A stretch of 57,571 nt of DNA from NCBI GenBank assembly GCA_904502025.1, contig CAJGDJ010000012.1:1-57571 (forward strand), written 5' to 3'. The notes under the pieces were generated by a model, which ran no database searches, was not told the origin of the DNA, and saw nothing but the letters and a program-made list of their open reading frames with translations. The position numbers were made by a program, and so were the translations under genes. Each line of letters starts with the position of its first letter. The first letter of the stretch is position 1. Shown here one piece after another: positions 44,333 through 53,362 of the stretch. The stretch is from an uncultured Muribaculaceae bacterium. Its GTDB lineage: Bacteria > Bacteroidota > Bacteroidia > Bacteroidales > Muribaculaceae.

Positions 44333-45748
44333 TTATTCTGATAAATCTACAGCGTAGTAAACTTTTTTGCCGGTAGGGTAGATGCCTGTAATAAACATCA
44401 CTTTATCAGAACCATTGCCTTTTATAATCTCTTTGTAAATCTTTTCGATGTCATCTTTTGATGTTACGCGAGAGTTGTTAATATCGAGGATAATAAATCC
44501 ATCTTTAATGCCTGCATCTTTGAATTTACCGGCTTTAACGCCCGAAACTTGCACACCATGGCGAATTTCAAGTTGTTTTAATGTTTCAGCAGGGACTTCA
44601 GTAAATGCACAGCCTAAATCAAAAATATCACTTGCTTTTGTAAGCTTGGTATTTCCTTGGCTGTTGCGAAGAGTTACTGTTACAGATTTTTCTTTGTTGT
44701 CGCGAATAAATTTAACAGTAACTTTATCGCCGGGGCTGAATTTATTCATTTGTTCTTGCATTTGTGCAGTGGTGCGAGTTGGAGCATCATTGATTGCGAT
44801 AATTACATCTCCTTCTTGGATTCCACCTTCCATAGCTGCACTGCGTTCTTCAACTTTTGCGACGTATATACCATAGTTGACAGCTGTGATATTTTTTTCT
44901 TTCGCTAATTTTGTTGATAGTTCAGAGAATGATATACCAAGCATAGCACGTTGCACAGCTCCATATTCTTTGATGTCGCCAACAATTTTCTTTACAATAG
45001 TTGATGGTATTGCAAAGGAATATCCAACATAGTTGCCGGTTTTTGAATAGATTGCAGTGTTGATACCTACTAATTCTCCTTTTAGGTTGACAAGTGCTCC
45101 ACCTGAGTTGCCGGGATTTACTGCAGCATCGGTTTGGATATATGACTCAATGCCCATTGAATGTCCTTGAGTAATTTGTGAAATATTTCGAGCTTTTGCA
45201 CTTACAATCCCGGCTGTTACAGTTGAAGTAAACGAAAAAGGATTTCCAACTGCAAGAACCCATTCCCCAACTTTCAAATCGTCAGAGTTTCCCATTGGAA
45301 TGACATGTAAATCCTCAGCATCAATTTTGATTAAAGCAAGGTCGGTATTTGGATCGGTTCCTATAACTGTTGCATTAAATGTGCGATTGTCGTTAAGTAC
45401 GATTTCCAATTTCTCAGCACCGTCGATTACGTGGTTATTTGTAACAATATATCCGTCATCGCTGATGATTACGCCGGAGCCAAGACCGGTTTGCTGTTGT
45501 TCTTGTTCGGGTTGTTGGCGTTTTTGTTGACGGCGTTGCCCGAAGAAGTATTCAAAGAATGGATCACTGAAAGGATCGTAGCCACCACCATAGCCATAAC
45601 TTCTTGGTGTCGCATAGCATTTAATACTTACCACTCCATTAATTGTACTTTCTGCTGCTTTAGTAAAATCGGCAGGTTGTGCTGCCATGGTGCATGCTAC
45701 TAATGATAACGAGCAACATGTTAGTGCGATTTTTCCTAATACGTTCAT
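44333..45748 (-). CDS. Periplasmic serine protease HtrA/DegP family
   Basis: 471 residues. The export signal (1-24) could be read by signal peptidase I after MAA or as a lipobox (LVAC, Cys19). The trypsin-like triad is His (YIVTNNHVIDGAE), Asp (GTDPNTDLALIKID) and Ser (VNPGNSGGALVNL). Two PDZ domains follow (~290-375 and ~385-465). A Gln-rich loop (RRQQKRQQPEQEQQQTG) near residue 75 resembles the long LA loop of DegP. The enzyme degrades or refolds misfolded envelope proteins. Monocistronic, with a divergent promoter shared with the NlpC/P60 gene. Confidence 0.92.
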   Translation of the reverse strand: MNVLGKIALTCCSLSLVACTMAAQPADFTKAAESTINGVVSIKCYATPRSYGYGGGYDPFSDPFFEYFFGQRRQQKRQQPEQEQQQTGLGSGVIISDDGYIVTNNHVIDGAEKLEIVLNDNRTFNATVIGTDPNTDLALIKIDAEDLHVIPMGNSDDLKVGEWVLAVGNPFSFTSTVTAGIVSAKARNISQITQGHSMGIESYIQTDAAVNPGNSGGALVNLKGELVGINTAIYSKTGNYVGYSFAIPSTIVKKIVGDIKEYGAVQRAMLGISFSELSTKLAKEKNITAVNYGIYVAKVEERSAAMEGGIQEGDVIIAINDAPTRTTAQMQEQMNKFSPGDKVTVKFIRDNKEKSVTVTLRNSQGNTKLTKASDIFDLGCAFTEVPAETLKQLEIRHGVQVSGVKAGKFKDAGIKDGFIILDINNSRVTSKDDIEKIYKEIIKGNGSDKVMFITGIYPTGKKVYYAVDLSE

Positions 45749-45803
45749 ATTTGATATTGTTAAATTAATATGTTTGTTATGTTAAATTTTAACTTTATGA
45801 CGA

Positions 45804-45811
45804 CAAATATA
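45804..45811 (-). promoter_or_regulatory. -7 box of the HtrA gene
   Basis: TATATTTG on the minus strand, 55 nt before the start codon. Confidence 0.4.
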
Positions 45812-45897
45812 ATTGTTTATTGTGGTAGTTGAAACAAAAAAACGTTTTCTTAAATTAATTTAATAGCAGAGCCTATGATTTAATATAATTTTTACAC

Positions 45898-45905
45898 TAT
45901 ATTTG
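45898..45905 (+). promoter_or_regulatory. -7 box of the NlpC/P60 gene
   Basis: TATATTTG. It overlaps the GTG at 45905, so the start must be one of the later ATGs at 45926, 45932 or 45944. Confidence 0.5.
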
Positions 45906-45925
45906 TGAATGAAGTGAAAAAAAAC

Positions 45926-46459
45926 ATGGCAATGTCATTTCAAATGAATATAAAAACTTTACATCTAATCATAGTTTGTGCTTTTGGTATTATAACGTTT
46001 TTGTCGAGTTGTAGTTCTTCAAAAACGGTTAGAGAGAATGATGAATATAATGCAACAATTACAGAGTCTATTGCAAAGACTAAAAATGAAAAAGAATTAA
46101 TTAAAGAGGCGAAGAAGTGGTTAGGAACTAAATATAAATATGGAGGTCATTCAAAGTCGGGAACTGACTGTTCGGGATTTGTTATGCAAATCTATAAATC
46201 GGTCTATGACATTAAGTTGCCTCGTTCTTCGCGAGAACAGCAAGAGTTTTGTAAAAAAATAAAAAAATCACAACTGAAGATAGGTGATTTGGTTTTTTTT
46301 GCAACCGGAAAGAAGAAAGGGAAGGTATCGCATGTTGGGCTTTATATCGGTAATGGTGAATTTATACATGCTTCGTCGAGTAAAGGGGTTGTAATAAGTA
46401 AGCTTGAGCAAAATTACTATATTCGCACATATCACTCATCGGGTAGGGTAAAGAAGTAA
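45926..46459 (+). CDS. NlpC/P60 peptidoglycan endopeptidase lipoprotein
   Basis: 177 residues from ATG 45926; ATG 45944 would give a cleaner lipoprotein signal (MNIKTLHLIIVCAFGIITFL then SSC). The NlpC/P60 domain fills the C-terminal two thirds: Cys in GTDCSGFVMQIY, His in KGKVSHVGLYIGNG, and third polar residue His in EFIHASSSKGV. It cuts D-Glu/DAP bonds of cell-wall peptides, anchored in the outer membrane. No SH3 domain is present. Monocistronic. Confidence 0.9.
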   Translation: MAMSFQMNIKTLHLIIVCAFGIITFLSSCSSSKTVRENDEYNATITESIAKTKNEKELIKEAKKWLGTKYKYGGHSKSGTDCSGFVMQIYKSVYDIKLPRSSREQQEFCKKIKKSQLKIGDLVFFATGKKKGKVSHVGLYIGNGEFIHASSSKGVVISKLEQNYYIRTYHSSGRVKK

Positions 46460-46474
46460 AATAAAGAAAATAAG

Positions 46475-46513
46475 AAAAAGTGGTAATATCTAAATTGATA
46501 TTACCACTTTTTT
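46475..46513. terminator. Bidirectional terminator between the NlpC/P60 gene and pfp
   Basis: 16-bp perfect stem (46475-46490 with 46497-46512). A and T runs flank both sides. Confidence 0.85.
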
Positions 46514-46544
46514 GCAAGCTGGGATTTAGGTATATAAATAAAAA

Positions 46545-48188
46545 TTATTTGCCTTGATGTTCGTAGCGAAGAGTCATTGATGGTTGGTCGCATACTTCAG
46601 AAGGACCGAAGTATTGGATAGGACCAGGATACATGTAGCATGTGTCAACAGCCCATACATCGCGTTTAGATGCAAATTTTAAGAATGGAGCATCATCGAG
46701 ACGAACAAGCGCTTTTTGGATAACAGGTTTCATTGCTCCATGACGACGTTCCATATTCATCATCATAGTGATGGGGATACCACCCGCAATCCATTGAACT
46801 GATGGCTTAGTCAAGTTGCGAACAGATGACATATATCCTGTTACGCCTGAGTTAATCAAGCAAGCAGCATTGAATCCAAGTGCATAGCAATAGTCTGCAT
46901 CGAAGTTAGATGGATCTGCACAACGACCTTCGTAACCGAAGAAGTGGTGAAGAGCAGCGAATTTACCAACGAATGTACCTTCTTCTTTCATTTCTGCAAG
47001 ACGACGACCTACCATTTCGCTGAGCAATTTTTCTGTTTCGATAAGTGAAACTTGTACGTTGCCGTGTGGGTCGCGGTCAAGGCTAAGTTGACGTGCTACA
47101 CCTTCAGGTAGAGAAGCATATACTGATGCGTTTTCTGCTGAAAGGTGGTCAATGATGTATTGACGTTGGTTTTCAGCTGCTGCAAATTCTTCAGCATTGT
47201 GTGCGAGAAGATCATTCAATTCTGCAATAAGTTTCTTCATAGCAGGAATAAATTCAATAAGACCTTCTGGAATAAGTACTGTACCGAAGTTGTTGCCGTT
47301 TTCAGCACGTTTAGCTACAACGCCGGCGATATAATTTACGATATCGCCAAGAGTCATATTTTTTTGTTCGATTTCTTCTGAAACGATACAAATGTTAGGT
47401 TGAGTTTGAAGAGCACATTCAAGAGCGATGTGAGATGCTGAACGACCCATTAATTTAATGAAGTGCCAATATTTTTTTGCTGAGTTACAGTCGCGTTGAA
47501 TGTTACCGATAACTTCTGAATATACTTTTGTTGCAGTGTCGAAACCAAATGAAGTTTCAATCAAGCCATTCTTGAGGTCGCCATCAATAGTTTTTGGACA
47601 GCCAATAACTTGAACGCCTGCTTCGATGCTTTTGTAATATTCGGCAAGGATAGCTGCATTAGTGTTAGAGTCGTCGCCACCGATAATAACAAGAGCCTTG
47701 ATGTCGAGTTCTTTGAGAATTTCAAGACCTTTATCAAATTGTTCTTTTGTTTCAAGTTTAGTACGACCAGAGCCAATGATATCAAAACCACCAGTGTTGC
47801 GATACTCGTCAATGATGTCGCTGGTTAATTCTTTATATTGGTGATCTACAAATCCGCCGGGACCCATAAGGAATCCATAAAGTTTGCTGTCTTTGTGGAT
47901 TTTTTTGATACCATCAAAAAGACCGCTGATTACATTGTGTCCACCGGGGGCTTGACCTCCTGAAAGGATAACACCTACATTAACAGGCTTGCCTGCTGCC
48001 GGGTTTGCATTTTTTTCAAATTTCAATTCAGGAAGACCGTATGTGTTAGGAAACAAATTTTTGATGTCTTCTTGATCAGCAACTGATTGTGTAGGTGCAC
48101 CTTCTACTGCCATAACGGCACCTGTAAGCACTATAGGCAACTTAGGTTGATAAGTTGCACGAGCTTGTTGTAAAGCACTTTTTTTCAT
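46545..48188 (-). CDS. pfp: PPi-dependent phosphofructokinase
   Basis: 547 residues, the long form. Phosphorylates fructose-6-phosphate using pyrophosphate, reversibly, in glycolysis. The phosphoryl-donor site reads GGDDSNTNAA, with the second Asp that excludes ATP (ATP enzymes have GGDGS), and PKTIDGDL carries the catalytic TIDxD. Also MGRSASHIALECAL, VLIPEGLIEF and FFGYEGRCADPSNFD. Monocistronic. Confidence 0.94.
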   Translation of the reverse strand: MKKSALQQARATYQPKLPIVLTGAVMAVEGAPTQSVADQEDIKNLFPNTYGLPELKFEKNANPAAGKPVNVGVILSGGQAPGGHNVISGLFDGIKKIHKDSKLYGFLMGPGGFVDHQYKELTSDIIDEYRNTGGFDIIGSGRTKLETKEQFDKGLEILKELDIKALVIIGGDDSNTNAAILAEYYKSIEAGVQVIGCPKTIDGDLKNGLIETSFGFDTATKVYSEVIGNIQRDCNSAKKYWHFIKLMGRSASHIALECALQTQPNICIVSEEIEQKNMTLGDIVNYIAGVVAKRAENGNNFGTVLIPEGLIEFIPAMKKLIAELNDLLAHNAEEFAAAENQRQYIIDHLSAENASVYASLPEGVARQLSLDRDPHGNVQVSLIETEKLLSEMVGRRLAEMKEEGTFVGKFAALHHFFGYEGRCADPSNFDADYCYALGFNAACLINSGVTGYMSSVRNLTKPSVQWIAGGIPITMMMNMERRHGAMKPVIQKALVRLDDAPFLKFASKRDVWAVDTCYMYPGPIQYFGPSEVCDQPSMTLRYEHQGK

Positions 48189-48317
48189 TAAAATATGCGA
48201 TTATAAGTTAGAAATATATATGTCAGTTTAATAAAAAAATATTTGGTGCAAATTTCGTAAAAAATTATCACTTATACAATAGTAATTTTTAGGTTTTAAG
48301 GAAAAATATTGTGACAA

Positions 48318-49619
48318 TTAATCCATATTTGCCATCTTTTTACTATTCCCTGCTACAGAAATATACAATTTGTCAACAGTTAGATATTGTTGTGCTAATG
48401 TTGCAATACGTTCAGATGTGAGATTATTTAATGATTCTTGCATTGAGTAAAAATAGTCGGGAGGAGTCAATACATGTCGCATATTCTCATAATAATCCAT
48501 AATTGAAAATGGCGAATCAAGAATCCCGGCAATTTGTGTCATTGCATATTGCTTCAATCGATTTAGTTCATCGTCATCAACATCATTGTATTTTAGACTC
48601 TCTATCTCTTTTTTAACTTCATCAATTACTTGTTTAACATAGCTATTGTCGCATTGGGTTGAAATTGTTGCTACTCCACCTTCCCAATTCCCAAGTAGTG
48701 AGGCTGAAATGCCGTAAGTGTACCCCTTGTCTTCTCTGATATTTGTCATTAGTCGGCTTCCAAAGTAACCACCAAGTGCCATAATTGTATATCTTAAATC
48801 GATATAATCAGTGTTTGAACGTGGTATTGTAGGTATTGACATTGTGATAGCACTTTGCATTGCGTCTTCAACGTCTATGATATTAAGTTTTGTTTCTGAC
48901 GGTGAAATGGGGATTATATTATGTTTCAATGGCTCTTTGGTTGAAGTCAATTGCCCCAATTGATTATTTATTATGTCTTCTATTTGTGGGGTTATGCGAC
49001 CGGCAAGGAATAGCTCGCAACCATTAGGTAAGAATATGTTTTGTTGAATTTCTTTTATATCGTTTATACTAATATTATATATCTCTTCAACGGTTTCGTC
49101 TTTTGCACATGGGTGATTATCACCAAAGATTAGTTGATGATTATTTTGATTGCTTAAATAAGCGACTTTTGATAAATTTAATTCTTTGCGTTTTGCAATT
49201 TTTTCTCGATTAATTTCAAATTCTTTTAGAGGAAACAATGGAGAGGTAATAGTTTCAACTATAATAGGTAAAACCGAATCAAATTTATTGTTTAGTGAAT
49301 GCAGAACAATAGAAGTGTGGTGTGAATGGAAATTGTTTCTTAGCCATGCCCCATTAAAATCGAGATTTTCTGCGATTTCGGCACCGGTATGAAGTTTCGT
49401 GCCTTCTCGCATTAATTCTGTTGCAAGCATTAATGCTGAGAAACTATCTACGTCGTATGCACCACCGTTCCACGACATTGTTAGTCGATTGACATCAAAC
49501 TCTCCATGATCAATTATATTAAGTTTGATGCCGTTGTCAAGAACTAATATTCTACATTGAGGAATTTCTAATTTTTCAAATTCTTTTATGGGTGGTGCTA
49601 TAGCTCGATTTAGTTTCAT
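48318..49619 (-). CDS. M16 family peptidase-like protein lacking the zinc motif
   Basis: 433 residues from ATG 49619, which is preceded by AAGGAG at a good distance; an ATG 5 codons earlier overlaps the nfeD stop. The M16 fold is recognisable (LDNGIKLNIIDHGEFDVNRLTMSWNGGA, EINREKIAKRKELNLSK, GGYFGSRLMTNIREDKGYTYGI). The catalytic HxxEH is absent: the equivalent helix reads LMLATELMREGT. It is therefore like the inactive subunit of two-part M16 proteases, but no active partner is in the window. No signal peptide is seen. It starts 7 bp after the NfeD gene stop. Confidence 0.85.
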   Translation of the reverse strand: MKLNRAIAPPIKEFEKLEIPQCRILVLDNGIKLNIIDHGEFDVNRLTMSWNGGAYDVDSFSALMLATELMREGTKLHTGAEIAENLDFNGAWLRNNFHSHHTSIVLHSLNNKFDSVLPIIVETITSPLFPLKEFEINREKIAKRKELNLSKVAYLSNQNNHQLIFGDNHPCAKDETVEEIYNISINDIKEIQQNIFLPNGCELFLAGRITPQIEDIINNQLGQLTSTKEPLKHNIIPISPSETKLNIIDVEDAMQSAITMSIPTIPRSNTDYIDLRYTIMALGGYFGSRLMTNIREDKGYTYGISASLLGNWEGGVATISTQCDNSYVKQVIDEVKKEIESLKYNDVDDDELNRLKQYAMTQIAGILDSPFSIMDYYENMRHVLTPPDYFYSMQESLNNLTSERIATLAQQYLTVDKLYISVAGNSKKMANMD

Positions 49620-49626
49620 ATTCTCC

Positions 49627-50997
49627 TTAATCATTCTTTATTACATAAAGTTGGCTGTTCTCAAATTTTTTCACGATAATAGGTGTGCCTTCCTCTATAA
49701 AATTTCCATTGAGAACGACAGCGTCAAAAATTTCTCCATTTATTTCGACTTTACCCCCGGGACGCATATCTGTTTTTGCGACACCGGTTGTCTCGATATA
49801 TTTTGATAAAGTAGTGTCAACTCCGATATATCCATCTTCAACTCGTTGCGAGAGCTGTAATTCGGAATGTTTAGAGATAAATTTAGGACCATATTTCGAT
49901 GTTAGATATAAAATCAAAATAATTCCTAAAATTATCCCAACCCCCACTATTATTATTGCATCAATCAATATTGAAAAAGTGAAGCTATCTGCAGTAAAGC
50001 TATCTGCGATGCCTCCAATAAGAGAGATAAGCATTGCTATTCCACCGATAATTCCAGTGATTCCGGTTCCCGGTATAATAAATATCTCAACTAATAAAAA
50101 TAATAATCCTATGATGAAAAGAACAATAATCCAACTTGAAGCAAGCCCTGTAATATATAATGGTAGGAAATATAATACAGCCGAAATGATTGCTGCTACT
50201 GTTGGGAACCCAAGTCCGGGACTTTGCAACTCAAAATATATGCCACCTACAATAAACATTATGAGAATGGCTTGTACGGCAGGACTTGAAAAAAATCCTA
50301 TTAACCAATCAGTAAAGTCTGGCTCAAAAGATGTTAGGGTATATTTAGTGATGTGATTTTTATGCAAAATGTCTTCAATAGATGTTGCTTCTCCTTCACA
50401 AAATCCCCATTTAATAGCTTCTGAAGTTGTGAAAGTTAATACTTTTGTTGAGTCAATTAACCCCGGAATAATTATGCGAGAGTCAACCATTGCTTCAGCT
50501 ATTAATGGATTGCGATGCCATTTTTCCGTTGAGTCAATGGGAGAGATGTATTTCCCATGACTTTCGGCAGTTGCACGCATTATTGAACGCATATATGATT
50601 GATATTTATCGGGGAGTGCTTCTGCCTTTTCGTTAACTACAGTTGCTGCACCTATGCTCGCACCTTTTTTCATATATATTGAGTCGCAAGCAAGTGCTAT
50701 CAATGCACCTGCCGAAGCTGCGTTGTTGTCGATAAATGCTATTGTTGTGCCGGGATAGTTGAGTAGGGCAGTTCTTATAGAGTCAGCATGTTGTAATGTG
50801 CCACCATAAGTATTTAGGTGAACAAGTAAAATGTTGGCATTTATTGCTTTGGCTTCCTCGCAAGCATGACGAGTGTGTTGCCATGTCATTGAACCTATTT
50901 CATCATCTATGTGTAAGACATATATCGATTTTTCTGTGGCAATTGTATTTAATGCAATTGCAATTATTAACAAAATGAAAAGTGAGAATCGTTTCAT
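49627..50997 (-). CDS. NfeD family membrane-bound serine protease (ClpP class)
   Basis: 456 residues. Signal peptide 1-20. A ClpP/SppA-like domain (~24-210) has the Ser95 nucleophile in DNNAASAGALIALACD and a candidate Lys131 in LPDKYQSYMRSIM, the Ser-Lys dyad type. Several membrane helices follow (~235-375), then a C-terminal OB-fold NfeD domain (GVAKTDMRPGGKVEINGEIFDAV). The family cleaves membrane-protein tails and works with stomatin-like proteins; no stomatin gene is adjacent here. Promoter box TAAATTTG at 51017-51024. Confidence 0.92.
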   Translation of the reverse strand: MKRFSLFILLIIAIALNTIATEKSIYVLHIDDEIGSMTWQHTRHACEEAKAINANILLVHLNTYGGTLQHADSIRTALLNYPGTTIAFIDNNAASAGALIALACDSIYMKKGASIGAATVVNEKAEALPDKYQSYMRSIMRATAESHGKYISPIDSTEKWHRNPLIAEAMVDSRIIIPGLIDSTKVLTFTTSEAIKWGFCEGEATSIEDILHKNHITKYTLTSFEPDFTDWLIGFFSSPAVQAILIMFIVGGIYFELQSPGLGFPTVAAIISAVLYFLPLYITGLASSWIIVLFIIGLLFLLVEIFIIPGTGITGIIGGIAMLISLIGGIADSFTADSFTFSILIDAIIIVGVGIILGIILILYLTSKYGPKFISKHSELQLSQRVEDGYIGVDTTLSKYIETTGVAKTDMRPGGKVEINGEIFDAVVLNGNFIEEGTPIIVKKFENSQLYVIKND

Positions 50998-51016
50998 TGT
51001 TATATCAGTTTTATTG

Positions 51017-51024
51017 CAAATTTA
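51017..51024 (-). promoter_or_regulatory. -7 box of the nfeD/M16 pair
   Basis: TAAATTTG on the minus strand, 19 nt before the start codon, with a TTG 18 bp upstream (51043-51045). Confidence 0.5.
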
Positions 51025-51052
51025 CAAAAAATATTAATTAGTCAATAAAAAT

Positions 51053-51077
51053 AAAGCTATCAAACATTGATAGCCTT
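51053..51077 (-). terminator. Terminator of thiE
   Basis: 11-bp stem with one mismatch (51053-51063 with 51067-51077), T-rich on the minus strand. Confidence 0.65.
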
Positions 51078-51095
51078 ACATGTAAAGAAATATGA

Positions 51096-51713
51096 TTATT
51101 TATATAGTTTATCTAATACTGCTTTGGTATATTCAGTGGGATTTTCTGCATTTATAATTGCCCCCGACATCGCAATGCCGTTAACGCCTGTTGCCATGAT
51201 GTCGTCAATATCATCAAGCGTAATTCCTCCTATTGCAACTACCGGTAATTCAACACCTGCGTCGCGTATTTCTTTCATGATTTTGCGATAGCCGTCTAAT
51301 CCGAGAATAGGTGAGAGATTTTCTTTTGTTGTTGTGTGTCGAAATGGACCAAGTCCCACATAATCCACATCAATCCCTTTTAATGCAAAAATATCGCCGG
51401 CAGTATTGGCTGTTGCTCCGATTATCGGACCACCCTCAAGCATATTGCGAGCTTCGGCTACCGGCATGTCTTTTTTGCCAAGATGTACGCCGGTAACTTC
51501 GAGTTCTTTCACCAATTCCACTCTATCGTCGATTACTAATATAGCATCAGCTTCTTTACATAGGGGGATTAATTCTTCGGCAATATTTTTCACTTCGTTG
51601 TCGTCAGCATTTTTCATGCGAAGTTGAATCCATTTGCAACCGCCATCAAGCACCATCTTCACTTGTTCAACGATGCTGTATTTTTCATTTGGGTGTGTAA
51701 TAAATTGTAACAT
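51096..51713 (-). CDS. thiE: Thiamine-phosphate synthase
   Basis: 205 residues. Joins HMP-PP and thiazole phosphate to thiamine phosphate. The TIM barrel shows WIQLRMKNADDNEV, LVIDDRVELVKELEVTGVHLGKKDM, YVGLGPFRHTTTKENLSPILGL, and VVAIGGITLDDIDDIMATGVNGIAMSGAI. It stands 18 bp downstream of the TIGR02757 gene, with no other thi genes and no TPP riboswitch visible in the short gap or before 52511. It could be a ThiE paralogue such as TenI, but the substrate loop favours ThiE. Confidence 0.88.
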   Translation of the reverse strand: MLQFITHPNEKYSIVEQVKMVLDGGCKWIQLRMKNADDNEVKNIAEELIPLCKEADAILVIDDRVELVKELEVTGVHLGKKDMPVAEARNMLEGGPIIGATANTAGDIFALKGIDVDYVGLGPFRHTTTKENLSPILGLDGYRKIMKEIRDAGVELPVVAIGGITLDDIDDIMATGVNGIAMSGAIINAENPTEYTKAVLDKLYK

Positions 51714-51731
51714 ATTTTGAATGTTTATTTT

Positions 51732-52511
51732 CTAAACGTGATTGTTGATTGATTTGTTGTTGATTCCTATGCCAAACAGAGCATAGTCATACAAAATTGG
51801 GTCCTCCGGACGCATTAAGCGAAGCACTTCTGTCAGCTCAATCGTTGATTTTTTATCATTTGCTTTGCGAGTGAGCAATCCAAGCTCTCGCGACACATTG
51901 CCCACATGCACATCTAATGGTATAAATAATTGTGAGGGTTTAATAACATTCCACACGCCCATATCCACGATGCCGTCGTTACGCACCAACCATCGCAAAG
52001 CCATATTAATGCGTTTTAATGCCGTATTGTTAATATTGCCGGGAAGACAGCGACTATCTTTTTCTCCATTGTTAGCATCAATAAATACATTATTGATTTC
52101 TTCAACTAACTTCCATGATGGGAACTCTGATTTATCAATTGAAGTCGCTTTGGCAAAATCGTGTAATGAGCCATATTTGGTGTAAATTGCGTTTAACCCA
52201 CGAAGATAATATCGTAGATTACGAGTAAAGAATGTGCGGTGAATATTCATGTCGGGTAGCTCCTCATATCCCTTTTCCATTACATAATTATAAGGTTGGT
52301 TATCCATCAACAAGAGCATCTTGTTGCAATTGTTGCATATCATCTTACGATTACCCCAGGCGATAGTGGCCGACAATAGTGCAGCAATCTCGATATCTTG
52401 CAAACGCTCAAATCGGCGAGGAAACTGCACTGGATCATCAGCAATAAAATCAATATGATTTATTCTCCTCGCTTCACCATCAAGCAACTCTTTTATAGCA
52501 CTCCAATCCAT
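51732..52511 (-). CDS. TIGR02757 family protein
   Basis: 259 residues. Family features: DDPVQFPRRFERLQDIEIAALLSATIAWGNRKMI near the N-terminus, KRINMALRWLVRNDGIVDMGVW and IPLDVHVGNVSRELGLLTRK toward the C-terminus. The last segment has a helix-hairpin-helix DNA glycosylase feel (LDVHVGNVSRELG), but no activity is established. First of a pair with thiE. Confidence 0.85.
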   Translation of the reverse strand: MDWSAIKELLDGEARRINHIDFIADDPVQFPRRFERLQDIEIAALLSATIAWGNRKMICNNCNKMLLLMDNQPYNYVMEKGYEELPDMNIHRTFFTRNLRYYLRGLNAIYTKYGSLHDFAKATSIDKSEFPSWKLVEEINNVFIDANNGEKDSRCLPGNINNTALKRINMALRWLVRNDGIVDMGVWNVIKPSQLFIPLDVHVGNVSRELGLLTRKANDKKSTIELTEVLRLMRPEDPILYDYALFGIGINNKSINNHV

Positions 52512-52583
52512 AACTATAATTAATATATGTTATATGTTTAATTCTTATGTCGAATAATTTGTTTATTCATTGTAAAAATCAAT

Positions 52584-52636
52584 TCTCCCTCTGTCGCAGG
52601 GCGATAGGGGGAGTACGGCGAAGCCGGGAGGGGGGG
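52584..52636. repeat. REP-like extragenic repeat, copy A
   Basis: Begins CTCCCTCTG and ends in the block AGTACGGCGAAGCCGGGAGG (20 of the shared bases). It forms two small hairpins (CTCCC/GGGAG and CGGC-GAA-GCCG). Much more GC-rich than the surroundings. A second copy is at 53005-53053. Confidence 0.75.
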
Positions 52637-52712
52637 ATAATTCTGTCAAAAACCTCCACGCGTTAGCCTTTTCAATTCTCAATTTTCAATCATTCTGTCT
52701 AAAAATTAAAAC

Positions 52713-52743
52713 AAAAAAAAGAGTGCACCTGCGATACACTCTC
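52713..52743 (-). terminator. Terminator after tRNA-His
   Basis: AGAGTG/CACTCT stem with a run of eight T on the minus strand, directly behind the tRNA. Confidence 0.7.
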
Positions 52744-52746
52744 CTG

Positions 52747-52823
<77 letters not shown>

Positions 52824-53004
52824 CATGTTTTTTTCAACGGTGCAAAGTTACAACTTATTTTTTAATCTTGCAACACTTCCCCTCGAAATTTCAAAAAATC
52901 TTCTCAAATTCCAAATTAGAGTTTCTTTTGTTATTGGTAATTTTGCTGTCAATTTGTTTTTTTGCAGAAAAAGAAGGGAATTTACATTATAAAGGTCCAA
53001 AAAC

Positions 53005-53053
53005 TCTCCCTCTGCGCTTTGCGTAGGGGGAGTACGGCGAAGCCGGGAGGGGG
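53005..53053. repeat. REP-like extragenic repeat, copy B
   Basis: The same element as 52584-52636, identical over the AGTACGGCGAAGCCGGGAGG block and differing in the loop before it. An apparent ORF of 83 codons on the minus strand over this repeat is a by-product. The rest of 52825-53121 shows no gene. Confidence 0.75.
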
Positions 53054-53121
53054 TAAAACCTGCCCATTCTGTCATTTTGTCTAAAAATCCCCATTTCACA
53101 ACTTAAAATTTGTAAATATTT

Positions 53122-53302
53122 TCTCTTAATAAGAGAGTGTTGCCTTGTTTACATAGCTCAGATATATAGTGTATTATAAAATTTAGTGTCATTTTTTTGC
53201 AACAAGTTTGCTCTATTTCATTGCAAAAATTAACTAAAAGCCGTGCATTATCCCACTGATTTTCACTATATTTGTAATATATATCACTCTCTTATTAAGA
53301 GA
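53122..53302. promoter_or_regulatory. Candidate invertible promoter segment bounded by 18-bp inverted repeats
   Basis: Left arm TCTCTTAATAAGAGAGTG (53122-53139) and right arm CACTCTCTTATTAAGAGA (53285-53302) are exact reverse complements, 145 bp apart. Each arm holds the near-perfect palindrome TCTCTTA-n-TAAGAGA, as in a recombinase core site. Between them a -7 box TATATTTG (53267-53274) points right toward the BspA-like gene at 53363. No gene lies inside. This is the structure of phase-variable invertible promoters of Bacteroidales surface genes. No invertase gene is in the window. A tiny MITE or a paired operator is the alternative. Confidence 0.6.
53267..53274 (+). promoter_or_regulatory. 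-7 box inside the invertible segment
   Basis: TATATTTG facing the BspA-like genes. Transcription would start near 53280 and the right inverted repeat would lie in the 5' UTR. The -33 element is weak or missing. Confidence 0.5.
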
Positions 53303-53362
53303 TAAACATTTTTGATAAGCATAAAACATTGATAATTAATACAATCAATAAATAATCTCATT

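Noticed and set aside
49685..50356. 223-codon plus-strand ORF opposite nfeD
   Set aside because: It lies wholly antisense to a protein with clear catalytic and membrane motifs and shows no motif itself.
51714..52560. TPP riboswitch for thiE
   Set aside because: Neither the 18-bp gap before thiE nor the region upstream of 52511 contains the CTGAGA/ACCTGA thi-box pattern.
52848..53099. 83-codon minus-strand ORF between tRNA-His and the BspA gene
   Set aside because: Part of it is translated from the REP-like repeat, and it has no family match or promoter.
53122..53139. Intrinsic terminator formed by TCTCTTAATAAGAGA
   Set aside because: The hairpin is AT-rich, has a one-base loop and no T-tract, and an exact inverted copy lies at 53285-53302.
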